From a virus, in IMG/VR virus record IMGVR_UViG_3300030382_003620, positions 1 to 41,312 of that record: a DNA stretch of 41,312 nucleotides. One strand, 5' to 3'. The translations under genes and the position numbers were made by a program. The notes under the pieces were generated by a model. The model made no database searches. It saw only the letters and a program-made list of their open reading frames with translations, and had not been told where the DNA came from. The stretch's first letter is position 1, and the number at the start of each line of letters is the position of its first letter. Shown here one piece after another: positions 24,170 through 30,932 of this stretch.

Positions 24170-24349
24170 ATGATCGTAACGGTGACGCGGATACAAAAAT
24201 TAGTGACCAAGGTACACATAGACAAATCACATAGCATGAAGGAATTAAAAGAAGAAGCAATTGAGGTTGCAAAATTTCAGATAATCAATGATCAAAATAT
24301 GGACCTCGACTCAGGTAGCGAAACGTACAAAATAACAGAAATTGTATAG
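24170..24349 (+). CDS. Small unknown protein, 59 aa
   Basis: ATG 24170 is 6 bases after AAGGAG. The product is beta-alpha (MIVTVTRIQKLVTKVHIDKS, then MKELKEEAIEVAKFQII) with an acidic middle. It was found by reading the gap between larger genes and is supported by its strong ribosome site and by the hairpin block upstream. No family is recognised. Confidence 0.65.
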   Translation: MIVTVTRIQKLVTKVHIDKSHSMKELKEEAIEVAKFQIINDQNMDLDSGSETYKITEIV

Positions 24350-24388
24350 AGGAGACAGTCACACTCGCAATAGAAAGATGGGAAAAAA

Positions 24389-24868
24389 ATGACTGAAAAT
24401 ATCACCTACCGTGAAGGACACGTGATACAAGAGATGAGCCCGCGAGATCAGGCGCGATTGTACCAAAAGATTATGTCACGCCATAAAGGATCATGGGATT
24501 ACACAACATTCAGTGCTGCTCACCCACAACTTGCAGTATATATCCGTCTCATACTTGAGTTGGGTGGAGTCGTGCCACGTGACGTGATCCATAGACACTA
24601 CCTACCAACATCAATCTGGGCGTGGTGTGTGGAGGATGACTGGGATCAGACATCTGGATTTGGGGAGTACGCAAACAAGATACTCGCAGGCGGGTTGCCA
24701 GTACCAGTGGAAAGAGGTGAAGTCATGACGGGAGACATGGCAGATACACGGAAGTGTTATTGCGATGATGCAGAACACGAGATGTGTTACGACAACATAA
24801 TTGGTATGTACGATGATGCATGTTCTTGTTGTAAAGAAACAAGTCAGGAAAGTGAGGTGGACGCATGA
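24389..24868 (+). CDS. Unknown early protein, 159 aa, Cys-rich tail
   Basis: The main part (1-115) is helical (SPRDQARLYQKIMSRHKGSW, LAVYIRLILELGGVVPRDVI). The last 45 residues are acidic and Cys-rich (KCYCDDAEHEMCYDN, DDACSCCKE). An internal ATG at 24725 preceded by GAGGTGAAGTC could start a separate 48-aa Cys-rich protein; the same GGTGAAGTCATGACG block starts the gene at 27076. The end (EVDA) recurs in the gene at 26451. It overlaps the next gene by ATGA. Confidence 0.6.
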   Translation: MTENITYREGHVIQEMSPRDQARLYQKIMSRHKGSWDYTTFSAAHPQLAVYIRLILELGGVVPRDVIHRHYLPTSIWAWCVEDDWDQTSGFGEYANKILAGGLPVPVERGEVMTGDMADTRKCYCDDAEHEMCYDNIIGMYDDACSCCKETSQESEVDA

Positions 24869-25173
24869 CGACAGAAAGAGGACCAGACAAGATCACTCGC
24901 GAAGATATCGTGAAGGGAGTCATACCGGATATGGTTGAAGATGTTCTCGACAAGTGGTTTGACCACGGCATCAACCCCGGAGATTTTCTGATGGCAGTTC
25001 TGGAAGGTGACTTGTTCAAAGCAAGTCAGAGGGCCGATGCCACGAATAAGATGTACCTTGCAAACATCGCACGATATGTCTGGTGGAACGCGCCGAAGGG
25101 TAGCTGGTACGACTCAGGTGATGCAGCATCAACGAAGGAAGCAGTCGCACAGTGGAAGGGAGATCAAAGATGA
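24865..25173 (+). CDS. Conserved small phage protein, 102 aa
   Basis: The stretch INPGDFLMAVLEGDLFKASQ, then RADATNKMYLANIARYVWWN and PKGSW, matches a small phage family with the pattern P..FL.AVL.NDL..A..RAD..N...I..YVYWE.P..C. that is frequent in phage early regions. No function is known. It starts within the ATGA overlap with the upstream gene and ends in another with the next, so it is translated in a chain. Confidence 0.65.
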   Translation: MTTERGPDKITREDIVKGVIPDMVEDVLDKWFDHGINPGDFLMAVLEGDLFKASQRADATNKMYLANIARYVWWNAPKGSWYDSGDAASTKEAVAQWKGDQR

Positions 25174-25376
25174 AGTTCTGGGTACAGGTGTATAGCGTGA
25201 GGGAATATCATGGCGAGGAAATCGACGGAACATTTAAGGTTGAGGTTGAAGCTGAAAGCAGGGAAGACGTTGAAAAGGTTTTTAAGGAACAGTGTTCCGA
25301 ATCGGGATGCGGTGAAGCCTGCGAAGTGTATAACATCTGGGATTACGGAGATACGCGATCTGCGATTAAGTCATGA
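25170..25376 (+). CDS. Small acidic beta-alpha protein, 68 aa
   Basis: It begins in an ATGA overlap. The sequence KFWVQVYSVREYHG, then FKVEVEAESREDVEKVFKEQ gives a ferredoxin-like beta-alpha pattern. A Cys group (CSESGCGEACEVYN) follows. No family is recognised. Confidence 0.6.
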   Translation: MKFWVQVYSVREYHGEEIDGTFKVEVEAESREDVEKVFKEQCSESGCGEACEVYNIWDYGDTRSAIKS

Positions 25377-25645
25377 CAGAATTACACTCCCCAATTTGAC
25401 AGCCATTACGGTAGGTGATATCCTCAATAGAGATGGGAAAAATTTCGTGGACATAGGAAGCGAGGTGCGTTGTTGAAGAAGAACATGATTGGGAATGGGT
25501 AAGTGGTAGCAAGGATACAATCCACGATCATGCAATCACAATCAAGCAGAACGTCCAGACTTGGAGATGTATTGACTGTGGTGAGGAAAAGACAGAAACA
25601 AAGATTGTCTCCATGCGACTCGCAGAAGAAAATGAAGAAGAGTAG
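25374..25645 (+). pseudogene. Broken small gene with a C-terminal CxxC
   Basis: After an ATGA overlap the reading frame stops at once, but two longer coding-like stretches follow in other frames. One reads RITLPNLTAITVGDILNRDG and on to FVDIGSEVRC (stop 25474-25476). The other reads VVEEEHDWEWVSGSKDTIHD, later WRCIDCGEEKTETKIVSMRL, with stop at 25645 but no start codon. Adding one base after ATGAC and shifting once more near 25465 would join them into one protein of about 90 residues starting MT(R)ITLPNLT. Sequencing error, a real pseudogene or frameshifting could explain this. Confidence 0.45.
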
Positions 25646-25670
25646 AAAGTGTGACACGTGTCACACTTTC
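25645..25670. promoter_or_regulatory. CACGTG palindrome 7 (perfect)
   Basis: A perfect 26-base copy whose first base is the last base of the TAG ending the broken gene. It sits 25 bases before the next ATG. Confidence 0.85.
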
Positions 25671-25695
25671 TCAGAGTAGTGGAAGGAACAGACAT

Positions 25696-26133
25696 ATGGG
25701 AACCCGTACCAAGAAGCGAACACGATCTGAATCAGATATTCAAAAAATTCGAGATAATAGCAGTAAGTGGCAGAGTCAACCGTACGTACAGTCGAGGATC
25801 AAGTTACTCTCAGATCATTATGGTCACGAATTGGATTGGCGTAAAGAAGAAGTGACTGTCGATGGCAAAGAATCTGCTGCCGGTCATCATTCACGACTAA
25901 GAGAAGAGATCATGAATAATGAGGTGCTAGACACATATCGTTTACGATCTCTTGTTGAGCAACAGATTCGCAGAAACAAACCTAACAGCGTCACGTTTCA
26001 TCTCATCGTTCTCTTCTGTAAACAATGCGACACAGTGATTACCAAGAGCATTGATTCTCCTCAATGGAAAATAGAAAAGGGCAACAGAGCTACTCGTAAG
26101 TTGGAATATGTTTCTAGGGGAGACACACAATGA
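25696..26133 (+). CDS. Unknown basic protein, 145 aa
   Basis: The start is set at ATG 25696 behind GGAAGGA; the frame extends back into the palindrome. The N terminus is basic (TRTKKRTRSESDIQKIRDNS). The middle contains WRKEEVTVDGKESAAGHHSR and a helix VLDTYRLRSLVEQQIRRNKP. The C terminus has a CKQCD pair. A small nucleic-acid-binding protein is possible. No family is recognised. It overlaps the next gene by ATGA. Confidence 0.6.
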   Translation: MGTRTKKRTRSESDIQKIRDNSSKWQSQPYVQSRIKLLSDHYGHELDWRKEEVTVDGKESAAGHHSRLREEIMNNEVLDTYRLRSLVEQQIRRNKPNSVTFHLIVLFCKQCDTVITKSIDSPQWKIEKGNRATRKLEYVSRGDTQ

Positions 26134-26435
26134 GTAAGATGTCACGACTGGCACAGGCATTCCAGCAGTGGAACCCTGAACGGTTGGAATGGGAGTATGT
26201 CGACATGCTCCCATTCCACAAGGAAGAGGAAAAGAAGGTTAAGGATCAGGAAATCGAGCGACGCATCACGGCGCTTGAAGAAGTCGTTAGTGGAGTGCCA
26301 GTCCACATCGGTCCACGATTTGCTATGCACATAGCAGCGTTGAAGGAAGCATCAACTGCACTGACGGAAGCACTCCGGGAGAAAGACTACCCGAAGCAGC
26401 CAGAGCCAACACAATCGGACGACGTAGATTTTTAG
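26130..26435 (+). CDS. Unknown early protein, 101 aa
   Basis: The first 30 residues (MSRLAQAFQQWNPERLEWEY) are aromatic-rich. The rest is a charged helix (KKVKDQEIERRITALEEVVS) and a second helix (MHIAALKEASTALTEALREK), likely a coiled-coil oligomer. The end is acidic (SDDVDF). No family is recognised. Confidence 0.6.
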   Translation: MSKMSRLAQAFQQWNPERLEWEYVDMLPFHKEEEKKVKDQEIERRITALEEVVSGVPVHIGPRFAMHIAALKEASTALTEALREKDYPKQPEPTQSDDVDF

Positions 26436-26450
26436 AAAGGGAAAACAGAC

Positions 26451-26861
26451 ATGAGCCACGAACCAAACGATTATGTCCTTGGATTAATCAAGGAAAACCT
26501 CGCAGAAGAATTTGGTCGCGAACCCACCACAAAAGAGATCATGAAAGCATTCAGTGATGGACCACCCACACGGAAGATCGTCACAAAAAAATATATGTGC
26601 GTCAATCTGTCGCTGGAGGGAACAGGAACGGATACGGACGCGATCAAGGAAGAAAACTCTCGCATCCTTTTGGAAGCAGCCGACAGGCTGGGCAGGTTCC
26701 TGCAAGAGAGGCTCGTCCGTGATCCCAGTGATGCTGGGTCTACTCGGAAAGGGCTTCATCTGACTCGCAAAAAGGGTTGGGTAGAAAACTCTAAGGATAT
26801 CTACATAGGGATCGGTGGGGATTCTTCTTGGGAAGATGAACACGAAGAGGTGGATGCGTAA
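26451..26861 (+). CDS. Unknown early protein, 136 aa
   Basis: It starts at ATG 26451 after AGAAAGGGAAAACAGAC. It has two helices (DYVLGLIKENLAEEFGREPT, SRILLEAADRLGRFLQERLV) and an acidic end (SSWEDEHEEVDA) that shares EEVDA with the 159-aa protein at 24389. The stop overlaps the next start (TAATG). No family is recognised. Confidence 0.6.
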   Translation: MSHEPNDYVLGLIKENLAEEFGREPTTKEIMKAFSDGPPTRKIVTKKYMCVNLSLEGTGTDTDAIKEENSRILLEAADRLGRFLQERLVRDPSDAGSTRKGLHLTRKKGWVENSKDIYIGIGGDSSWEDEHEEVDA

Positions 26862-27079
26862 TGCCAGAGATCACATTGATCGTATGCGTCTTCATCTTGT
26901 CCGTGATAATGCCAGTCGTATTCTACCGACTCGGATATATCCGGGGGCAGTTGAACATGATGGAGACACCACCCGATGGAAGGTTGCATTGCATTGGGGG
27001 GTCTTATAAACCCCATGAAATGCAACCAACGGAGAGTCTAAGGAAAATAGGTTATAAAACAAGAGGGGTGAAGTCATGA
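26861..27079 (+). CDS. Small single-pass membrane protein, 72 aa
   Basis: Residues 4-24 (ITLIVCVFILSVIMPVVFYR) form one membrane helix. A short charged tail of about 48 residues follows (GYIRGQLNMMETPPDGRLHC). It is coupled to both neighbours (TAATG, ATGA). It could be a superinfection-exclusion or lysis-timing protein, but nothing specific shows this. Confidence 0.6.
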   Translation: MPEITLIVCVFILSVIMPVVFYRLGYIRGQLNMMETPPDGRLHCIGGSYKPHEMQPTESLRKIGYKTRGVKS

Positions 27080-27240
27080 CGACAGAGAGAGACATAGAGG
27101 ACCTACGTTATGAGCTACAGCAAGACATACGCGATCTCCAACAACAAGTCAGAACCCTGAAGTCGGACAACAGTCACATGCAATCAGTGATACGCCAGCT
27201 ACAATCGACCGTCAGTCGATTAGAGAGGGGGAGTCGATGA
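27076..27240 (+). CDS. Small coiled-coil protein, 54 aa
   Basis: The product is one continuous heptad-rich helix (IEDLRYELQQDIRDLQQQVR, then SVIRQLQSTVSRLERG) preceded by MTTERD, nearly the same start as the gene at 24865 (MTTERG). It lies exactly between two genes with ATGA overlaps on both sides, which supports it strongly despite its size. Probably an oligomeric partner of a neighbouring protein. Confidence 0.65.
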   Translation: MTTERDIEDLRYELQQDIRDLQQQVRTLKSDNSHMQSVIRQLQSTVSRLERGSR

Positions 27241-27428
27241 CAGATGAGCATGAATGTATCTGGCTGAGCGGATGCTGTACCGCTCAGGCAGTTAGCGGAA
27301 CCGATCTTATGGAATCACCTAATGGGCCACCAGTCGGATTCTGCGGTGCATGTGGCGAGGCGTTCAGCTTCTCCTGTGAGGAACATATGCGGTATGTGAA
27401 CAAAGAAGAACAGGAGGAAAACAAATGA
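27237..27428 (+). CDS. Small Cys-rich (zinc-binding) protein, 63 aa
   Basis: Cys residues occur in HECIWLSGCCTA and in GFCGACGEAFSFSCEEH, the latter a CxxC plus Cys/His knuckle. The layout suggests one zinc ribbon. It is chained by ATGA overlaps at both ends. No family is recognised. Confidence 0.6.
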   Translation: MTDEHECIWLSGCCTAQAVSGTDLMESPNGPPVGFCGACGEAFSFSCEEHMRYVNKEEQEENK

Positions 27429-27703
27429 CATACAAAACGATTGAGTACTCCACTCAATATGATGAATCTGGCTATTGGGAAGTATACGAGTGGAGCACGT
27501 GGGAATCTGGAATACTCAAAGGTCGAGAAAAGAAAAGGTACATATCCGATTATCCTAGTCTAGAGGAAGCCAATAAGGCGCATCCCGATGCGTCATCTGG
27601 TGGATTGGTGAGAGAACCTCATGTCAATGGAAGCGACGTACCCGATGAACAAATGTCCGCACGGGAAGAGGAAGATTACTTCCTCGGCCCACCGAAACCA
27701 TAG
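27425..27703 (+). CDS. Unknown early protein, 92 aa
   Basis: Aromatic-rich beta-like N-terminal half (YKTIEYSTQYDESGYWEVYE, then WSTWESGILKGREKKRY). The C-terminal half is acidic and disordered (SAREEEDYFLGPPKP). No family is recognised. It starts in an ATGA overlap. Confidence 0.55.
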   Translation: MTYKTIEYSTQYDESGYWEVYEWSTWESGILKGREKKRYISDYPSLEEANKAHPDASSGGLVREPHVNGSDVPDEQMSAREEEDYFLGPPKP

Positions 27704-27716
27704 AAAGGAGGTAGAT

Positions 27717-27992
27717 ATGTCTAGGAAAAAGGTTGCAGATATCGTCAGGGTTGATTGGACGGTGGAGAGGTTGCCAACCACGGTCGCCAAGATGGATATT
27801 GACGACATCCAAAAGATTGTTGGTGGATACGTTGAGCGTCTTAAGGTCAAGGGTGTTGGAACCCTGTGGTGTAACGAGGATGGGTTGAGGTTGAAGTTGC
27901 CAGTGAATCATGGAGCCAGTTACATCATGAATACTTTTGTCGTTGGTAATGCAATTATCGAGACTTTTGAAGAGACAGAAAAGGTAGGTTGA
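27717..27992 (+). CDS. DUF3846-like protein, 91 aa
   Basis: The pattern DIDDIQKIVGGYVERL, then LWCNEDGLRLKLPVNHGASY and VVGNAIIETF, matches DUF3846 (LQxLVGGxIE...NEEGxxxxLPxN..A......DxIVGxAxI), a small domain common in phages and mobile elements with no confirmed role. ATG 27717 is 5 bases after GGAGG. It lies two positions upstream of the Tas protein gene. Confidence 0.75.
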   Translation: MSRKKVADIVRVDWTVERLPTTVAKMDIDDIQKIVGGYVERLKVKGVGTLWCNEDGLRLKLPVNHGASYIMNTFVVGNAIIETFEETEKVG

Positions 27993-27993
27993 G

Positions 27994-28044
27994 ATGGAAC
28001 TCTTGATCGCCATCGCTATCGTCGGAATAGTCAGTAGTTTATAA
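27994..28044 (+). CDS. Possible 16-aa hydrophobic micropeptide
   Basis: ATG 27994 lies one base after the stop of the previous gene and reads MELLIAIAIVGIVSSL before TAA. The whole peptide is a short hydrophobic helix. AGGTAGGT lies a few bases upstream. It is too short for confidence. A toxin-like or membrane-active leader is one option, a chance frame another. Confidence 0.35.
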   Translation: MELLIAIAIVGIVSSL

Positions 28045-28066
28045 AGTGTGACGCGTGTCACACTTT
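28043..28066. promoter_or_regulatory. CACGTG-type palindrome 8, before the Tas gene
   Basis: A 24-base copy with one changed central base (ACGCGT in place of ACACGT, core TGTGACGCGTGTCACA). It ends 4 bases before the AAGGAG of the Tas gene and is the only copy linked to that locus. The single change leaves an RNA stem intact through a G-U pair. Confidence 0.75.
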
Positions 28067-28082
28067 CATAAGGAGATGTTTC

Positions 28083-29171
28083 ATGGAAGAAAATTTTATC
28101 GTCACAACAATTTGTACAACCTGTGGGGGGCACCTTCAGTGTCCCACATGCCAGCCGGATTTCCAGCGTCCACTCGACGCACAGATTCGCGAGGCTGCCA
28201 CAACCATGCACCCGAAGGAAGCACGGCTTCTCGTCAAGGATTACTACATCATGCAGTCGAACCGTGTCCGGGCAGACAACCAGATCAGAAGCTCAAAGGC
28301 ACTGGATGAGCCAACGTCTATACTCGAATGGTCATCCCATAACTTTCGAGAACTGGAGAACCAAGTCCGCAAGGTCTTGGACAGTTACAGTAGCTCATCC
28401 AAGATCGGTGAGTGGGCAAAGAGTAACACCGGGATCGGTCCCGTCATCGCATCGGGGTTACTGGCACACATAGATCTCGACAAAGCACGGACACCGGGTG
28501 CGATCTTCCGCTTCGCCGGACTCGACCCCAGTATGCAGTGGCTCGGCAAGGACGGGACACGAGATATCGTAACGGATGTCTTGGGAACACAGCGTGACCC
28601 GGACGACGACGATCTGGATCTCATTGCGGATCGCCTGAACAGGTCACCATCCAACCTGCGTGAACTGATCCGAGCCCACATGGAAGAGGAAGCCGAGCGC
28701 AACAACAGGAAGACGGTGAGTGATGAGATCACACGCGATGATGTCATCAAGGCTGCATCACGCAGGCCATTCAACGCCAACCTGAAGAGGTTGTGCTGGA
28801 TCATGGGCGAGAGCTTCATCAAGGTATCGGGGAATGACAAAGCATTCTACGGTCAGAAGTATGCAGAGAGAAAGCTCTGGGAGATCGAGAACAATGAGGC
28901 TGGGGGCAACGAAAAGCTGGCTGGTGATAAGATTGCCAGTGGAAAATTCAAGAAAGCAACGAAGGCGAAGTCCGCCTATGAGAAGGGGAGACTGCCGGAT
29001 GCGGAGATCACGAGCCGTTCACGACGGTGGGCAGTCAAGATGTTCTTGTCCCACTACTGGGAGGTGGGGTATCGTATCGCCAACGAGGGACAGCAGCCAC
29101 CCCGACCGTGGGTGATCGAGCATGGGGGACACACCAAGTACATTGCCCCACCAAACCTCGACATGATTTAA
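28083..29171 (+). CDS. Tas-like RNA-guided DNA-binding protein (TasA class), 362 aa
   Basis: ATG 28083 is 7 bases after AAGGAG. Residues 11-23 form a zinc knuckle (CTTCGGHLQCPTC). Residues about 45-105 are a coiled coil (RLLVKDYYIMQSNRVRADNQ, SHNFRELENQVRKVLDSY). Residues 107-149 carry the helix-hairpin-helix signature shared by IS110-family transposase C-terminal domains and Nop proteins: TGIGPVIASGLLAHIDLDKA, then FRFAGLDP. The C-terminal part (SRSRRWAVKMFLSHYWEVGY, then PPRPWVIEHGGH) is also typical of phage IS110-like proteins. No IS110 DEDD domain, no HNH and no RuvC motif is visible, so it fits nuclease-free TasA. The guide array starts 5 bases after its stop. An ordinary IS110 transposase is excluded by the missing catalytic domain. 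Activity is inferred. Confidence 0.82.
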   Translation: MEENFIVTTICTTCGGHLQCPTCQPDFQRPLDAQIREAATTMHPKEARLLVKDYYIMQSNRVRADNQIRSSKALDEPTSILEWSSHNFRELENQVRKVLDSYSSSSKIGEWAKSNTGIGPVIASGLLAHIDLDKARTPGAIFRFAGLDPSMQWLGKDGTRDIVTDVLGTQRDPDDDDLDLIADRLNRSPSNLRELIRAHMEEEAERNNRKTVSDEITRDDVIKAASRRPFNANLKRLCWIMGESFIKVSGNDKAFYGQKYAERKLWEIENNEAGGNEKLAGDKIASGKFKKATKAKSAYEKGRLPDAEITSRSRRWAVKMFLSHYWEVGYRIANEGQQPPRPWVIEHGGHTKYIAPPNLDMI

Positions 29172-29176
29172 CAACC

Positions 29177-30446
29177 GAGAGATCCATTCGATAAGAGGTA
29201 ACAAAGCAGACGAGAGATCCATCAGGGAAGAGGTAACACGTGAGTAGAGAGATCCAGATATATAGAGGTAACAAATGATTGGAGAGATCCAAAAACTCAG
29301 AGGTAACAACAGCCATGAGAGATCCACGATACACGAGGTAACAGGATATCGGAGAGATCCAAAATTGCTGAGGTAACAGAGCCGATGAGAGATCCACAAC
29401 CTTTGAGGTAACACGGAAGTGGAGAGATCCAACTTACAAGAGGTAACAGACACGAGGAGAGATCCATCCCAGCAGAGGTAACAATGCCGAAGAGAGATCC
29501 ACGATATCAGAGGTAACAGAGCCTGCGAGAGATCCATTCAAGAAGAGGTAACAGTTCCGGTGAGAGATCCAAAGGCAGAGAGGTAACAGAAGATAGGAGA
29601 GATCCATTAGGAGAAGAGGTAACAGGAAGCGGGAGAGATCCAACGAAAGCGAGGTAACAGGAACGGTGAGAGATCCAGACTGTGCGAGGTAACATGTTAG
29701 GTGAGAGATCCAAGTGTTGTGAGGTAACACAGAAGTTGAGAGATCCATCGCTGTTAAGGTAACAATCAGGGCGAGAGATCCATATATGACGAGGTAACAG
29801 GAAACCAGAGAGATCCATGATTTGTGAGGGAACATAGGTGATGAGAGATCCAGATTGAGAGAGGTAACAGGGACGGTGAGAGATCCAATGGCCCCGCGGT
29901 AACAAATCAGAGGAGAGATCCAATATACACGAGGTAACAAGTCGGATGAGAGATCCACAAGTGAAGAGGTAACACGGGGTTTGAGAGATCCATCAGTGAA
30001 GAGGTAACACGTGACTAGAGAGATCCACTGGATAGAGAGGTAACAGAGCCGATGAGAGATCCAAGGTGAAAGAGGTAACAGAAGATATGAGAGATCCAAG
30101 CGGAACGAGGTAACACGTGAGGAGAGAGATCCGCAGTTGATGAGGTAACAAGTTGGGTGAGAGATCCAGTTGGAGAGAGGTAACACAAGGGTAGAGAGAT
30201 CCACTGGCGAAGAGGTAACAGATAAAGGGAGAGATCCAACCTCGAAGAGGTAACAATAAGTACGAGAGATCCACCCCAGCAGAGGTAACAATCACGGTGA
30301 GAGATCCACATATGACGAGGTAACAGGACGTTTGAGAGATCCACGGCGAAAGAGGTGACATGCAAGGTGAGAGATCCAATGGTGACGAGGTAACAATCAC
30401 GGTGAGAGATCCATGAGACTTGAGGTAACAAGGGACCAGAGAGATA
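29177..30446 (+). repeat. TIGR-like tandem interspaced guide array, 36 dual-spacer units
   Basis: Unit: GAGAGATCCA, 8-nt spacer A, GAGGTAACA, 8-nt spacer B; period 35 (units 13 and 25 are 36, with 9-nt A spacers). It ends in a degenerate GAGAGATA at 30439. Spacers A/B in order: ttcgataa/aagcagac, tcagggaa/cgtgagta, gatatata/aatgattg, aaaactca/acagccat, cgatacac/ggatatcg, aaattgct/gagccgat, caaccttt/cggaagtg, acttacaa/gacacgag, tcccagca/atgccgaa, cgatatca/gagcctgc, ttcaagaa/gttccggt, aaggcaga/gaagatag, ttaggagaa/ggaagcgg, acgaaagc/ggaacggt, gactgtgc/tgttaggt, agtgttgt/cagaagtt, tcgctgtt/atcagggc, tatatgac/ggaaacca, tgatttgt/taggtgat, gattgaga/gggacggt, atggcccc/aatcagag, atatacac/agtcggat, caagtgaa/cggggttt, tcagtgaa/cgtgacta, ctggataga/gagccgat, aggtgaaa/gaagatat, agcggaac/cgtgagga, cagttgat/agttgggt, gttggaga/caagggta, ctggcgaa/gataaagg, acctcgaa/ataagtac, ccccagca/atcacggt, catatgac/ggacgttt, cggcgaaa/tgcaaggt, atggtgac/atcacggt, tgagactt/agggacca. 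Repeat variants: units 17, 19, 21, 34 (second repeat) and 28 (first). Confidence 0.95.
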
Positions 30447-30500
30447 AAAAAGAGAAGGGAGTGCCGGAGAAGAATTCATTAGAGAGGAGAAAGAACATTC

Positions 30501-30932
30501 GTGCCAACCACAACACAACAGACAATGTGGAAGCAAAGATATCGAGAAAAAAAGAAGTCACTTGGACTGTGTATCTATGGGGGATGCAACAGATTACCCG
30601 TTGGTAATCTCGTCCATTGTTCAGAGCATAGAAAGTCCCGCGAAAGATTGTGTAGGTATAACCACTGTGCTAAAATAGTGGCCCCGCGGAAGATATACTG
30701 CACTAAACACAGGGTCATAGCAGCACGGGAAACCATGCGAAATAAGGAAAGGAAGTTAAAGAAAAGGAGACGCGAATACCAACTCGCAAATGGCCTTTGT
30801 GGGAGGCCATACTGCACGCGAGTTTCGCTGAGTGGAAAAACGCTTTGCGAATACCACAGGGAGAAGTCGAGAGAAGCAAATAAAAAAGCACGTCTAAAAC
30901 ACAGGAGGTTAGCAGATGGCAGCGCAGAATAA
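30501..30932 (+). CDS. Cys/His-rich basic protein after the array, 143 aa
   Basis: GTG 30501 follows AGGAG at about 12 bases; an ATG at 30525 is the alternative. Three similar metal-binding blocks are visible: LCIYGGCNRLPVGNLVHCSE with HR, LCRYNHCAKIVAPRKIYCTK with HR, and LCGRPYCTRVSLSGKTLCEY with HR. Each has the spacing C-x3/4-C-x8/10-C-x2-H. Between them lies a very basic helix (ERKLKKRRREYQL). Repeated small zinc knuckles plus strong basicity imply DNA or RNA binding. It is the first gene after the array and overlaps the Bet gene by 17 bases, so a role with either the guide system or recombination is possible. Confidence 0.65.
   Translation: MPTTTQQTMWKQRYREKKKSLGLCIYGGCNRLPVGNLVHCSEHRKSRERLCRYNHCAKIVAPRKIYCTKHRVIAARETMRNKERKLKKRRREYQLANGLCGRPYCTRVSLSGKTLCEYHREKSREANKKARLKHRRLADGSAE

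Noticed and set aside
27624-28211. Minus-strand frame of 195 residues opposite the DUF3846-like and Tas-like genes
   Set aside because: Both plus-strand genes have strong ribosome sites and recognisable families, and this frame crosses palindrome 8.
28083-29171. Ordinary IS110-family insertion sequence
   Set aside because: The N-terminal DEDD catalytic domain is absent, no element ends or flanking target site are visible, and the protein fits the operon with its own ribosome site.
29177-30446. CRISPR array
   Set aside because: Spacers are 8 nt, there are two different repeats of 9-10 nt per unit, and there are no cas genes. CRISPR repeats are usually 23-50 nt with spacers over 20 nt.
29019-30536. 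Several long minus-strand open frames across the array, the longest about 285 residues, with recurring WIS, CYL, GSL, DLS and LLP words
   Set aside because: These come from translating the 35-bp repeat. Because 35 is not a multiple of 3 the frame rotates through the repeat, and the constant words contain no stops. There is no ribosome site, and the same pattern is open in more than one frame.
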